Shown in pieces: positions 33,913-43,200 of a DNA stretch of 64,000 nucleotides. How positions within the stretch are numbered: position 1 is the stretch's first letter; every line of letters starts with the position of its first letter. Location: positions 40,072-104,071 of the forward strand of contig CAJXRZ010000012.1 in NCBI GenBank assembly GCA_913060515.1, read 5' to 3'. Under the pieces are notes generated by a model. That model saw only the letters and a program-made list of their open reading frames with translations. It was not told the origin of the DNA and searched no databases. The stretch comes from an uncultured Pseudomonadota bacterium (GTDB taxonomy: Bacteria; Myxococcota_A; UBA796; CAJQPC01). A program made the position numbers and the translations under genes.

Positions 33913-36900
33913 TGGCCTCCTTTATCCTGGCTGGCCCCTTCCCTTTCGATGAGAAGAACGCCACTTCCAGCGCTCGAAATGCCCTCTCTGAGGTCAACAT
34001 TGCGCTCAAAGAGCGTGAAGGTCGAGGTGTTCTGGATCAGCCCTCTTCGGGCGCGGAAGCAGGCATCTACATCATCGTCGATCTGCGCGATGAGCCCGCC
34101 ATTGGCGGCTTTTGGCTGGTTCACGGACCAAACTACCTGGAGACAGGCCCCGCAGGCCCACCAGACAAGGTTCCGCCACTGGTGGCCCACTTGCTGGATG
34201 CCGCCACGGAGGAAGTTTGGTGGAAGAACCTGCTCGTCGCCGGACGCGTTGGGGACACTTGGCGACCCCGTGTCGTGCTGGAGTGGCCAGGTTTCTTGGC
34301 CTCGCGCAGCCAACTTCCCCCTCCCGGTGTTCCGACCAAGACCATCTCCGACGAAGAAGCCGGAAGCGGTGAGGCGGAAGGCTGGATGGACCCTGTCTCC
34401 TTCATGGAAGAGGAGGTCGGCGGATTCTACGGGGAGGCGGGTGGCTTCTTCGGAGACGACGGTGCGCCCGATAGCGGCGACTACTGGGGTGATGAGGTTC
34501 AGCCGGAGCACGCAGATGCGGAGCCCGATGCACCGACCAACGCCACCAAGACCAGCGCCGATTTGGAAGACCCATGGCAGGGCCTTCCACTGCAGCGTGG
34601 CTTGGTCTGCGTCGTCAAGGGCAAGCTGACCTACGACCAGAAGGCCCACGTCGGCACCTTCGACGTCATCAACTGGGGCGTCTGGCGCGACGGCATGCCT
34701 CGCCAGATGACCCCGATGGCCAGCTGGATGGACGACGAAGGCCTGGACGAGGCTCCAGAGTCTCACGGTTGGGGCTCCCCCCTGGAAATGCCAGGCGGAC
34801 GGGTCGCATTCCCCATCACAGGCTGGCTCACCCGGGACCTCGAGGCATGGCCGGCACAGCCCGGTGAGATCGCTGCAGGCGCCTTGACCGAACGCGACGT
34901 CAGCAATCCAATCCGTCAGAAAGTCACGCTCGCTTTTGCGTTGACTGCAGGCAACTTGGCGTTGATCTTCTTCATGGCCGTGGCAGTGGCCTTCTTGGCC
35001 AAGCCCAAACCCCAGGCCACGCCCCCAGCGCCCACCCTGGCGCCTCAGCCTGCCTTGAGTCTCTGCTCGGCTGACCACGCTGCATTCGTCAACGAATTCC
35101 GATGCCAGGTTCGCCGCATGGCGGACGGTGCGGACCCAAGTGATCCGGATTGCGGAGACATCGGCCCCAGCGCGGGTCCAAGCTTTGACGATCTACAGGC
35201 GAGCTACTGCGGCCTGCTCGACCGGCAGCAAGACGGCCAGCTTGGCAACTACCCTTGGCTCCCTCCCAACGACGCTGACCGCAAGTACAACTACGCGCAG
35301 CTCGCTGCCGCGCAGGCTTGCTTCAATGTTCTGGACAAGCCCCACGCCTACGCTCAAGAGTGGGACTACGACATGTCCCTGGAGGCCCCGGTCTCTGACC
35401 CTGAGCGCTTCCTGGCCGACAAGGCCCTGGGAATTCAGCCCCTCATCGTTTTGATGGGCGACTTGGACCAGGCATGCGAGACCTACCGGAGCCGCCTGGA
35501 GTACACCATCGAGGGCGGCGTCATCGCCAGCCACGTTGGCTCTCCCACAGCTGAGGATCCAGAGCTCACCAAAGAGTCTGAGGCCGCCAAGCTGCGTCGT
35601 GCCGTTGTGGCCTCGGCAACCTCCGACCTCCCTGAGAAGATGGCCAAGTGCTTCCGCTATGGCAGCTCCGAAGGCGTCGGCGGTGACCGCTACCAAGAGC
35701 TCTGCGGTGAAGTGGACGCTCGGGACAGCTACTTCAATGGCCTGAAGGTCTGGCAAGCTCTGAGCGGAGATCCCGCAGAAGACCGAGATCTGGTCCAGCG
35801 CTACGCCCAAGCCCGCTTCGGTACCGATGGCATGGGTGGCGCACCCGAGGTCTGGCAGTGCCACGAGAAGCTCAACACCGGTGAGCCGAGCTTTGACCGC
35901 CGCATGGTCCTCTGGTCGCAGTACGCGCCGGAAATCAGCGGCTCAGGCTACGACCCATCGGGCAAACGGGCCGTCAAAACTCAACTCAACTTCGACGCGA
36001 TTTTCCGCGATATCGATGAGAACAGCAACACTGCGCCTGGCGTGTGTTGGGAGCTCATCGAGAAGCGAGCCGGTGCCTACCAGCCGGTGCATCCGCTCTT
36101 GGGTGAATTGGACGAAGGCTCTTGGGTCAGCGCCGAGCAGCAGCTGTGCGCACAGGTTTGTGCCTCCCGCTACAAGGTCAAGACCAGTGAGAACCAGGAC
36201 TACTGGGTCACACAAGACAGCGACCTGGGGTCTTGCATCCGCAGGGATCCGACCAACCCGGATCCCAGCGCCGCACCACGCGCTCGCCGGGGTAGCACCG
36301 ACCGACTGCTGCTTCCCTGGAACCAGAGCCGCAGTCGCTGGCTCGTAGACAGCGAGCAGACTCCAAAGGTTGAGCGCTGTTCGGGCAACAAGCCTGGAGC
36401 TTGGCTCCCCTACCCATACGGTGGCGGCGCCCGCGGCAGCGGCAACGACGAGGTCTGGATTTGTCCCACAGCGGCCCAAGTCTGCGCCTTCAACCTCATC
36501 GCACAGAACTACATGCCCGCTGGCGACACGGGCTACCTGGTCGGCTCTCGGTCTCCCCGTTCCTGGGCTGGCGAGACCAACACAAGCAGCCAGATTGCAG
36601 GCGGCTACGCAGGCAAGGGCCTGGCCGCGACCGCCGCAGACAACCTGAGTAGCTACGGTCGCTCTCGCTCCAAGAACACTTGCGGTCATGCCGCAGCACA
36701 GTGCTTCACGGGCCTGATGCTCCAGACGATGGGTCGAGACAACAGCCAGCGCTACGAGTGGCGCGAGGTCTGGTCCATGTCCATCGAGAACTTGGCCGCC
36801 ACGCCGCTGCGACAGGTCGCTGCGGAGTACGGACCTTGGTGTGCAGTGGTTCACCCCTACATGAGCCCATCCGGCAACTTGCCAGAAGGTCAAATCGACT

Positions 36901-36995
36901 ACCCATGCGCCATGGGTGTGGACGAGGCGCTTCGCACAGTGGAGTCCACCTTGGCCCTCTATGAGAGCGACGTTTCCGCGGAGGCAGGCCAATGA
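33912..36995 (+). CDS. Single-TM protein with large Cys-rich exported domain
   Basis: This 1027-residue protein of unknown family has a cytoplasmic N-terminal region (1-335) that includes an acidic low-complexity stretch around 150-210. One membrane helix follows at about 341-363 (LALIFFMAVAVAFLA), then a Pro-rich hinge and about 650 exported residues with some twenty Cys, probably disulfide-bonded in the periplasm. Near the end STLGLV-like repeats are absent; the domain is mixed alpha/beta. The layout (cytoplasmic head, one helix, long periplasmic arm) is that of a trans-envelope strut such as TssM, but I see no sequence relation. ATG overlaps the previous stop (TAATG), and its own stop overlaps the next ATG (ATGA). 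Confidence 0.75.
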   Translation: MASFILAGPFPFDEKNATSSARNALSEVNIALKEREGRGVLDQPSSGAEAGIYIIVDLRDEPAIGGFWLVHGPNYLETGPAGPPDKVPPLVAHLLDAATEEVWWKNLLVAGRVGDTWRPRVVLEWPGFLASRSQLPPPGVPTKTISDEEAGSGEAEGWMDPVSFMEEEVGGFYGEAGGFFGDDGAPDSGDYWGDEVQPEHADAEPDAPTNATKTSADLEDPWQGLPLQRGLVCVVKGKLTYDQKAHVGTFDVINWGVWRDGMPRQMTPMASWMDDEGLDEAPESHGWGSPLEMPGGRVAFPITGWLTRDLEAWPAQPGEIAAGALTERDVSNPIRQKVTLAFALTAGNLALIFFMAVAVAFLAKPKPQATPPAPTLAPQPALSLCSADHAAFVNEFRCQVRRMADGADPSDPDCGDIGPSAGPSFDDLQASYCGLLDRQQDGQLGNYPWLPPNDADRKYNYAQLAAAQACFNVLDKPHAYAQEWDYDMSLEAPVSDPERFLADKALGIQPLIVLMGDLDQACETYRSRLEYTIEGGVIASHVGSPTAEDPELTKESEAAKLRRAVVASATSDLPEKMAKCFRYGSSEGVGGDRYQELCGEVDARDSYFNGLKVWQALSGDPAEDRDLVQRYAQARFGTDGMGGAPEVWQCHEKLNTGEPSFDRRMVLWSQYAPEISGSGYDPSGKRAVKTQLNFDAIFRDIDENSNTAPGVCWELIEKRAGAYQPVHPLLGELDEGSWVSAEQQLCAQVCASRYKVKTSENQDYWVTQDSDLGSCIRRDPTNPDPSAAPRARRGSTDRLLLPWNQSRSRWLVDSEQTPKVERCSGNKPGAWLPYPYGGGARGSGNDEVWICPTAAQVCAFNLIAQNYMPAGDTGYLVGSRSPRSWAGETNTSSQIAGGYAGKGLAATAADNLSSYGRSRSKNTCGHAAAQCFTGLMLQTMGRDNSQRYEWREVWSMSIENLAATPLRQVAAEYGPWCAVVHPYMSPSGNLPEGQIDYPCAMGVDEALRTVESTLALYESDVSAEAGQ

Positions 36996-38452
36996 GAGCC
37001 CTCACTGGACTGACCCGCCGCGTCAAGAGCGGCGTTGCGGAGAACCTGAGCCTCATCCTCCTCTTTATGGCGATGACGGGTGCTCAGACGCTCGTTCCCG
37101 TCGGGAACCCCGTGGGGCGCGACGATCTTCTCCCGTGGATGATGGTCACCCTAAGCATTGCGACCTTCCTTCGCGGCTTCCCCATTGGTGGCACGCACCA
37201 CCCCCAGCTCACTCGGCAACACACCCGCACGGGCGCATTCATGCGCTCTATCGCCATGCTGCTGGTCCCCTTGGCCTGCTTGTTCTGGCATGACGCGACC
37301 TTCTTGAGCGAGCCCCTGTACTTGGCCATCGCAGCGGCCGTGACCCTGGGAACCCCAGTCATGCTCGCGATGGCGCGCCATGAGGGCCGCACCGCTTGGA
37401 GTCCTCCGGGACCCAAGGGCATCATGCGGTGGGTCTTGTTCCTGTTCGCATTGCCACTGTTCTGCTTGGCTCTCGGTTTCGTTGGCCAATTGGGAATCCC
37501 AATCATCAGCGAAGTCACCGTGCCCAGCATCCTGGTCGGCTTGGTCTTCGTGGTGACCGCCACCATCGCTCGACGCCCACAGGACGCGCGACAGCGCCGA
37601 GCAGCAGGCCGAAAGGATGGCCAAGCTTGGACGCCGGACCGCTTTCCCGTCCTGCTCGCCTTCTTGGGCCCCGGTTTCGGAATGGCCCTGCTCATCCTGC
37701 TCTTCAAAGTGCTGGGTGACATGGTGCGTCCCCTGGACTTCACCCAGGCCTTCATCGGCGTAGCCCATGTTTGTGTCTGGGCGGCGGTCATCTGGCCCCG
37801 ACCAGTAGCCGTCGCACGCGCCTGCCTGCTCTGGGAGGTCGTTCCCACCGGCGGAAGCGACAAGACCACAGACGGCGAGGCAGTCGGCTTCGAGAAGCCA
37901 ACTGAGGGTGCACTGCGTTTCAACCCGAACAAGACCCGCCGCATCAACTTGGTGCACGCCTGGGTCGTTCCAGTTCGTGAAGCCCGCATCGGTGACTTGG
38001 ACGACCCCATTCGGGACCTCTGGCCCAAGCGCGCCCCCTTTGTTCCTCAGCACGTGTTGGGAGAGGCCAGCTTTGAGCCCGACCCCATCACTCTGCAGAC
38101 ACAGGACAAAGAGATCACGGTGCGCCTGCAATCTGGGCAAGACGTGCAACAGCTCGACGCCGGCGACGTTCAGACCCGTAGGCTCGTCATTTTGCGCGCC
38201 TACGTGCCAATGAAGCTTCGTCGAAGCAAGCGCAAAGCCACCTACCGTTGGGATCAGAAGGTGCCAGAAGGCACCATGCAGATCTTGGACGCATCCGTGG
38301 ACACCGCAACCCTACAGAACGGGGACATCCTGATTTCGTCCAGCGAAGGCGTCGCCAGAGCCTACGAAATTGAGATTGGAGCGCCCATCTACAGCCGCTA
38401 CGAGGCGGAGGCTTTCCGGCCCCCGCAGCTCGAAGACTACGTGAAGGTCTAG
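36992..38452 (+). CDS. Polytopic inner-membrane protein of the injection-system cluster
   Basis: This 486-residue protein of unknown family has about eight hydrophobic segments in the first 275 residues (near 17-35, 46-62, 84-100, 106-126, 144-166, 176-194, 215-240 and 250-272). A soluble C-terminal part of about 200 residues follows; it is beta-rich and has positive patches (LRRSKRKATYRW). I find no transporter motif. Coupling to the upstream strut gene suggests both belong to one membrane complex. Confidence 0.72.
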   Translation: MRALTGLTRRVKSGVAENLSLILLFMAMTGAQTLVPVGNPVGRDDLLPWMMVTLSIATFLRGFPIGGTHHPQLTRQHTRTGAFMRSIAMLLVPLACLFWHDATFLSEPLYLAIAAAVTLGTPVMLAMARHEGRTAWSPPGPKGIMRWVLFLFALPLFCLALGFVGQLGIPIISEVTVPSILVGLVFVVTATIARRPQDARQRRAAGRKDGQAWTPDRFPVLLAFLGPGFGMALLILLFKVLGDMVRPLDFTQAFIGVAHVCVWAAVIWPRPVAVARACLLWEVVPTGGSDKTTDGEAVGFEKPTEGALRFNPNKTRRINLVHAWVVPVREARIGDLDDPIRDLWPKRAPFVPQHVLGEASFEPDPITLQTQDKEITVRLQSGQDVQQLDAGDVQTRRLVILRAYVPMKLRRSKRKATYRWDQKVPEGTMQILDASVDTATLQNGDILISSSEGVARAYEIEIGAPIYSRYEAEAFRPPQLEDYVKV

Positions 38453-38455
38453 ACC

Positions 38456-40066
38456 ATGCTGCTCGCACTCATTGGCGCTGCCCTGGCCGGCGAAGGCTCC
38501 GGTTGGACCCTGGTCGGTGTCTACGACGCCTCCTCCGTGACAGCAATGGAGTCGGAGACCGCTGCCGACTACGCTTGGCAAGCCGCCACTGGCATGAACG
38601 CCAGTTGTGGACCGTCCAAGCGTCCAGATGGACTCGGTGTGTTTGAGGCGACTGCGATTGCAAACCGCCTCACCCCCACCCTCGCCATCGTACTTGAGCG
38701 AGGCGAAGACGAGACAGGCCCATTGATGGACGGTCAGCTGTCCGTCGGACTGGGCAACGGCGACGAGGCCCCTGTCAAGCTTCAGCCTGTGGTCATGCCC
38801 CGCTACATCGCCGCATTGGTCGATGGTGGCGAGGAACGGTATCGGCAGCTTGTTCGCACCCAGCTGGCCATGGAACTGTGCATGGAGCACAAGACCGGCC
38901 GAGGGTGGACAGGCGGCTCCGGTCCCGATCTGCGTCAAGCCTTCCTGCTCGACGACCGCAGCGAGAACGCCCGGGTTCCACGGAACCGAAAGTACTTTGG
39001 CGGTCAGGGTCACCCTGTTCCCGCAATGGCTGGCCCTTCGGATGCCTGCTTTGTCCCGAACACTCCAGAAGAGTTGAACGGATGGCGCAAGCTCACTGGC
39101 GCTGGCAGCGGCAAGGGAGAGAGCAGTCTCGGCTTGGTTCCAGCTGACGTGTGGGGAGCGGACCTTCGGATCTGCAACCCAGACCAAGCCATCGGTGACA
39201 GCGTTCGAGGCTTCCACAAGCTCCTGCCGCTGCGCCTCAGCTCGGAGCTCCCTTGGGACGCCCCCCGTGCCCTCAGTGCCACCTGGAACGTGCTCAGTGT
39301 GCTGATCGGCGAGGGAGAGAAGGACGAAGAAATTGGCCTGGAGGTCACTTTTGGCGAGGAGACCCTGTACTCCGGTCGCCTCTACGACCCTCTTCCCCCA
39401 AGCGAGGACGAGCAGAGCTTCGGCCAAGAGTACGGCATCAAGGACATCCTGGCGATGGTCCCTCACAGCTATCCACAGGTCGGACCGCCCGAAGACTCCG
39501 AGCGCTACACGGTCTTGCTGATCCCAAACTGGCAGCTCGTTGAGGCCATCCGGCGCCTGGACGCAGCTGAGCAAGCCCAAGGCGACGAGGCCAAGGCGGA
39601 TGCTCTCGGAAGTTCAATGCGAACCTCCCTGAGAGGAAATTTCGACGGCGTTGGCTGGGTCATGGAGCATCCAGAGACCCTGTTCATCCAGGTTGCCCCA
39701 CCAGGCGAAGGCAGCGCCAAAGACGCGGCATGGCCGAACTTGAGCACATCCTTGGCCGGTCACACGGGCCAAGCTCGTGCCTGGGGCTACACCACAGGCT
39801 TGCTCTCAGGGCGCAAGCCCATTGCACTGGTGAGCCCAGACGCGCCCACGTTCTCTCAAGCCGCTTCAGGTCAGCGCGCACCTCACCACGGCATCTTCTT
39901 GGGAAGCCTTACCGCCCTACTTCTTCTGGTAGGCGCTGGGCTCTTGAGACTCAATCATCTTTGGGCACGCCTGCCGGAAGAGCGGGTCGCATACTGGCCA
40001 GGCAAGGATTTGGAGAAGGCCGAAGCTGGTGAGGGCGAGGGCATGGAGGCACCGCCTGCAGAGTGA
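38456..40066 (+). CDS. Exported protein with C-terminal membrane anchor
   Basis: This 536-residue protein starts with a very short hydrophobic segment (MLLALIGAALAG), readable as a minimal signal peptide. The middle is an alpha/beta domain of about 460 residues with a few Cys. A clear membrane helix (GIFLGSLTALLLLVGAG) follows at about 480-496, then a 40-residue acidic tail. This gives a type I topology with the bulk in the periplasm. I recognise no family. It lies 3 bp after the polytopic gene. Confidence 0.7.
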   Translation: MLLALIGAALAGEGSGWTLVGVYDASSVTAMESETAADYAWQAATGMNASCGPSKRPDGLGVFEATAIANRLTPTLAIVLERGEDETGPLMDGQLSVGLGNGDEAPVKLQPVVMPRYIAALVDGGEERYRQLVRTQLAMELCMEHKTGRGWTGGSGPDLRQAFLLDDRSENARVPRNRKYFGGQGHPVPAMAGPSDACFVPNTPEELNGWRKLTGAGSGKGESSLGLVPADVWGADLRICNPDQAIGDSVRGFHKLLPLRLSSELPWDAPRALSATWNVLSVLIGEGEKDEEIGLEVTFGEETLYSGRLYDPLPPSEDEQSFGQEYGIKDILAMVPHSYPQVGPPEDSERYTVLLIPNWQLVEAIRRLDAAEQAQGDEAKADALGSSMRTSLRGNFDGVGWVMEHPETLFIQVAPPGEGSAKDAAWPNLSTSLAGHTGQARAWGYTTGLLSGRKPIALVSPDAPTFSQAASGQRAPHHGIFLGSLTALLLLVGAGLLRLNHLWARLPEERVAYWPGKDLEKAEAGEGEGMEAPPAE

Positions 40067-40212
40067 GCTCCAAGCCTGCCAAGAACCAGAAGGATGTTCC
40101 ATTGCCAACTGGCGCTGCACGCCAACGCCTTGTTCGCGCTTTGGCCGAACTCATCGCAGAGAAGCGGCAGCATGAAGTTGAGCTTGCCCGACTGAGGGAC
40201 CTGCACCGGTGA
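40063..40212 (+). CDS. Small 49-residue basic helical protein
   Basis: The GTG overlaps the stop of the anchored protein (GTGA), and its own stop overlaps the GTG of the next gene (GTGA). The product is Lys/Arg-rich. Its second half (ALAELIAEKRQHEVELARL) would form an amphipathic or coiled-coil helix. Its role is unknown. Overlaps at both ends strongly support a real, coupled gene. Confidence 0.65.
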   Translation: MSSKPAKNQKDVPLPTGAARQRLVRALAELIAEKRQHEVELARLRDLHR

Positions 40213-43200
40213 GGCCCGAGCGCCTATCGCGCAGCCCGCTGGGCTGGCGCACTGGACTGTTGACTCCTTGGAGCTGGCTCTCAGGTTTGATGTGGCGGAA
40301 CGCCATCCCTTGGGGTGGGCATATGTCCTACTGGGGGCAGAACACTGGGATGGACTTCATTGGCATTGGGGGCGCCCCAACAGCCGTGCCCATGCCCTGG
40401 TCGAGCACCCCTGTCTTCACGCCGGCCGAACACAGGGCTGTCAACAAGGCAGCGCGCGCCCACGGCCTGGACGCTCCGTGGAAGCGTCCAGCAGGGCAAG
40501 GGGCCGTTGCCCCCCACGCCCCGACCCTTCGGCCACCTACAGGGCTGGCCCCCATCAGCCCCCGGCCTCGCAAGAGTCCTGGTCAAGCACCATCCCGAGT
40601 CGGTCCGGTCGCGCCGGCTCCACTCCGCCGTCCCGAACAACAAGAGCTCGCCTCTCGGAAGCGACGGACCACTCCGGAAGCCCCAGAGCAAGCAACTCAA
40701 AGACCCCAGGCTTCCACCTCAGAGGCGCCACGGCTCACTCCACCTCGTCAGAGCGGACTTCGGCCTCCACGTCCTCCCGAGTTGGACCGACTCCCCTTGG
40801 CGGCGAGACGCAGCCCAGAGGGCAACCTGCTGCGTGGGCCCACGCCCGAGGCGCTTTTCAGCGCTGCCCGTCACGTCGGTCCAGCAAGCCCAGGACGGGC
40901 ACCGGCACCTCAGATGGCCTCGGTGGCGGAGTCAGGGCAACTGACCCCGCCTCGAGCACTCGCTCCTCAAGGGCGTGGAACCCAGGTTCAACGGCCAAAG
41001 TTCAGCCCAGCCCAGCCCGAAGCCCGAAGCCGGCCGATGCTCGCCTATCAGGGGATGCAGAGCACGGTCATTCGACGCATTCGGCCCCAGCCCGAAGAGC
41101 CTGCCCCCGCTCAGCAAGCCGGCCCCCAGCCCGCTCCAGTCAGCGCTCCACAACCCGCGCCCAAGCGCCAACCCCCAGCGTCCACTCCAGCAGCACCACC
41201 GCCAAAGACACGGCCAGCACCCCCGCCTCAACCGGTGGCTGCAAAGGCCGCGGAGGGCCGCACAAGTCCTGCACCGCAGCCTGCTACGCCCACCCAGGCA
41301 CGACAGACAGCGGACCCTCAGCAGAGTCCAAGCAGACCAAGCGCAACCAGGCCAACACAGCCGAGCGCACCCCAGCCGCCAGCTTCCTCCAAGAAGCAGC
41401 CCTCGGGCCTCCCAACTCAAGCGCCGAGCGCCAAGACAAAGCCCTCAGCCCAGCCCAGCCCAGCCCAGCAACCCGCTGCACGCCCGCGTCAAGCTGCACC
41501 AACGTCGGCAACACCAACGGGAGCTGGAGCAACACCAACGGGAGCTGGAGCACCAGCAGCAAGAGCGGACGCAGCCAGCCCTCAAAGTGCGCCGACCGCA
41601 GGCCGCCTCCAAGCGAGCCCCCTCGCAGCGACACCCCAAGCCCAAACGGCTCTCCCAACCCTGAAGCAACTGCTCGCCGAGCTTCCTGCCGGCGCGCGGA
41701 TCCTGCGACAAGACGGCGACTTGGTCGAGATCGCACTGCCTCAAGAGAGCATGCGCCAGGTCGGTGCCCCCGTCGACTGGCGCGGTGGGCTTCTGCGAGA
41801 AGGGGCAACCACGGGGCTCTCTCCCATCGGAGAGGCGCCATTGGCCCGCTCTGGCGGATTCGCCCGAGCGCCGCTCCGCTCACCCGGCACCGAGTTTGTT
41901 GGGAGACGCAGAGCTAAACAGGCTGAACCGGCTCCACAGCTTCCAACGACAAGCCCCGCCCCGGAAGTTGCTCCTCCCTCGCCCCAGAAACGGGCCCGCT
42001 CTGCGAGTCCTCAGACACCAAGCGCCGCTCCGACACGGCCTCCGCAACGCCCGGCAACCCCAAGCCTTCGGCCCAGCGCAGGGCTCAGGCCCCCCAGCCC
42101 TTCGGTACAAGTCCCCGCGCAGGCCCGCCGCGGCCCGCCTCCGACAGCGGAGGCACCTCACCTTGCCTCGCCGCAACGCGGACGCCGCACTGAACCTCGG
42201 CCTGCTGCGGCCATAGATTGGCGCAATCCCAGTCTGACCGACCCCACCCCCATCGCTCAGCGTTCCCGTCCGAGTACTGGAGCCGCGGCACCACCTAGCG
42301 CGGCGCCGAGCAATCGCCCCCAGCGGGTGAGCTTTACATCGGTGCCTGGCCGCACTCTGAGCCGTAGCTTTGGGGACCAGATCGACTGGGCCCGGGCCGG
42401 ATTTCAACCCGCCCCGTTGCGGGCCGGGTTCACCGAGGTCATCGCACCTCGCAGAGCCAAAGCCCCCGCTGCTGAAACCCAATCCCGACAGCCAGAAGTG
42501 GTTCAGGGGCCAACGGCCCCAAGCAAACTCCCAGCGGATGCGCCCCTATCTGCACCAAGCAGCCAGGCCGTCGCAGAGTCTGGGCCCCGTCTCGGGAGAA
42601 CACCGGCCGAGGCAACAGCGGCAGCGCCGCTCAAACAAGTCCGAGCAACGCGCTCCACACCAACAGCGGTGAGCGCACCTCGACGTCGGGACCGAGGCCA
42701 ACTGCTCGCGCCTCAAGGGCTTCGCACGCCTCCCTCGGCACCCACCTTGGCCGGGACCGGAGCAGTGGGGCTGCTAGGCAGCTTCTCAAAGCGCATCGAC
42801 TGGACTCGGGCAGGAGACGTACAGACCCCGTTCTTGGCGAGAATGGCAGACGTGGGTCAGACCGTCGCCCCAAGACGGCGCCGGCCAGAGCAAGCCCAGG
42901 CGACTACCCAACAGCCTGGCCGGGCTCGTCCGCCGAGCCAGGCCACCCCGCCGACAGGGACTTTGGCCCGCTCAGCCCGGCCCGGTCCAACAGCCAGCCC
43001 TAGAGCGACGGCGCCCAGCCCTAGAGCGACGGCGCCCAGGCCTGGCGTCGCGCCTCAGCCAAGCGCCCCGGCCAACCTGCGGCAGAGCGCCCGCCCCATT
43101 TTGGACTGGCGCAGGCCAAAGACGGCTTCAGGCAACCGCGGTCGAAGTGCAGGAGCTGTACAGAGCGGCCCAGCTCAGCCCTTACTTCGCCAAGCACAGC

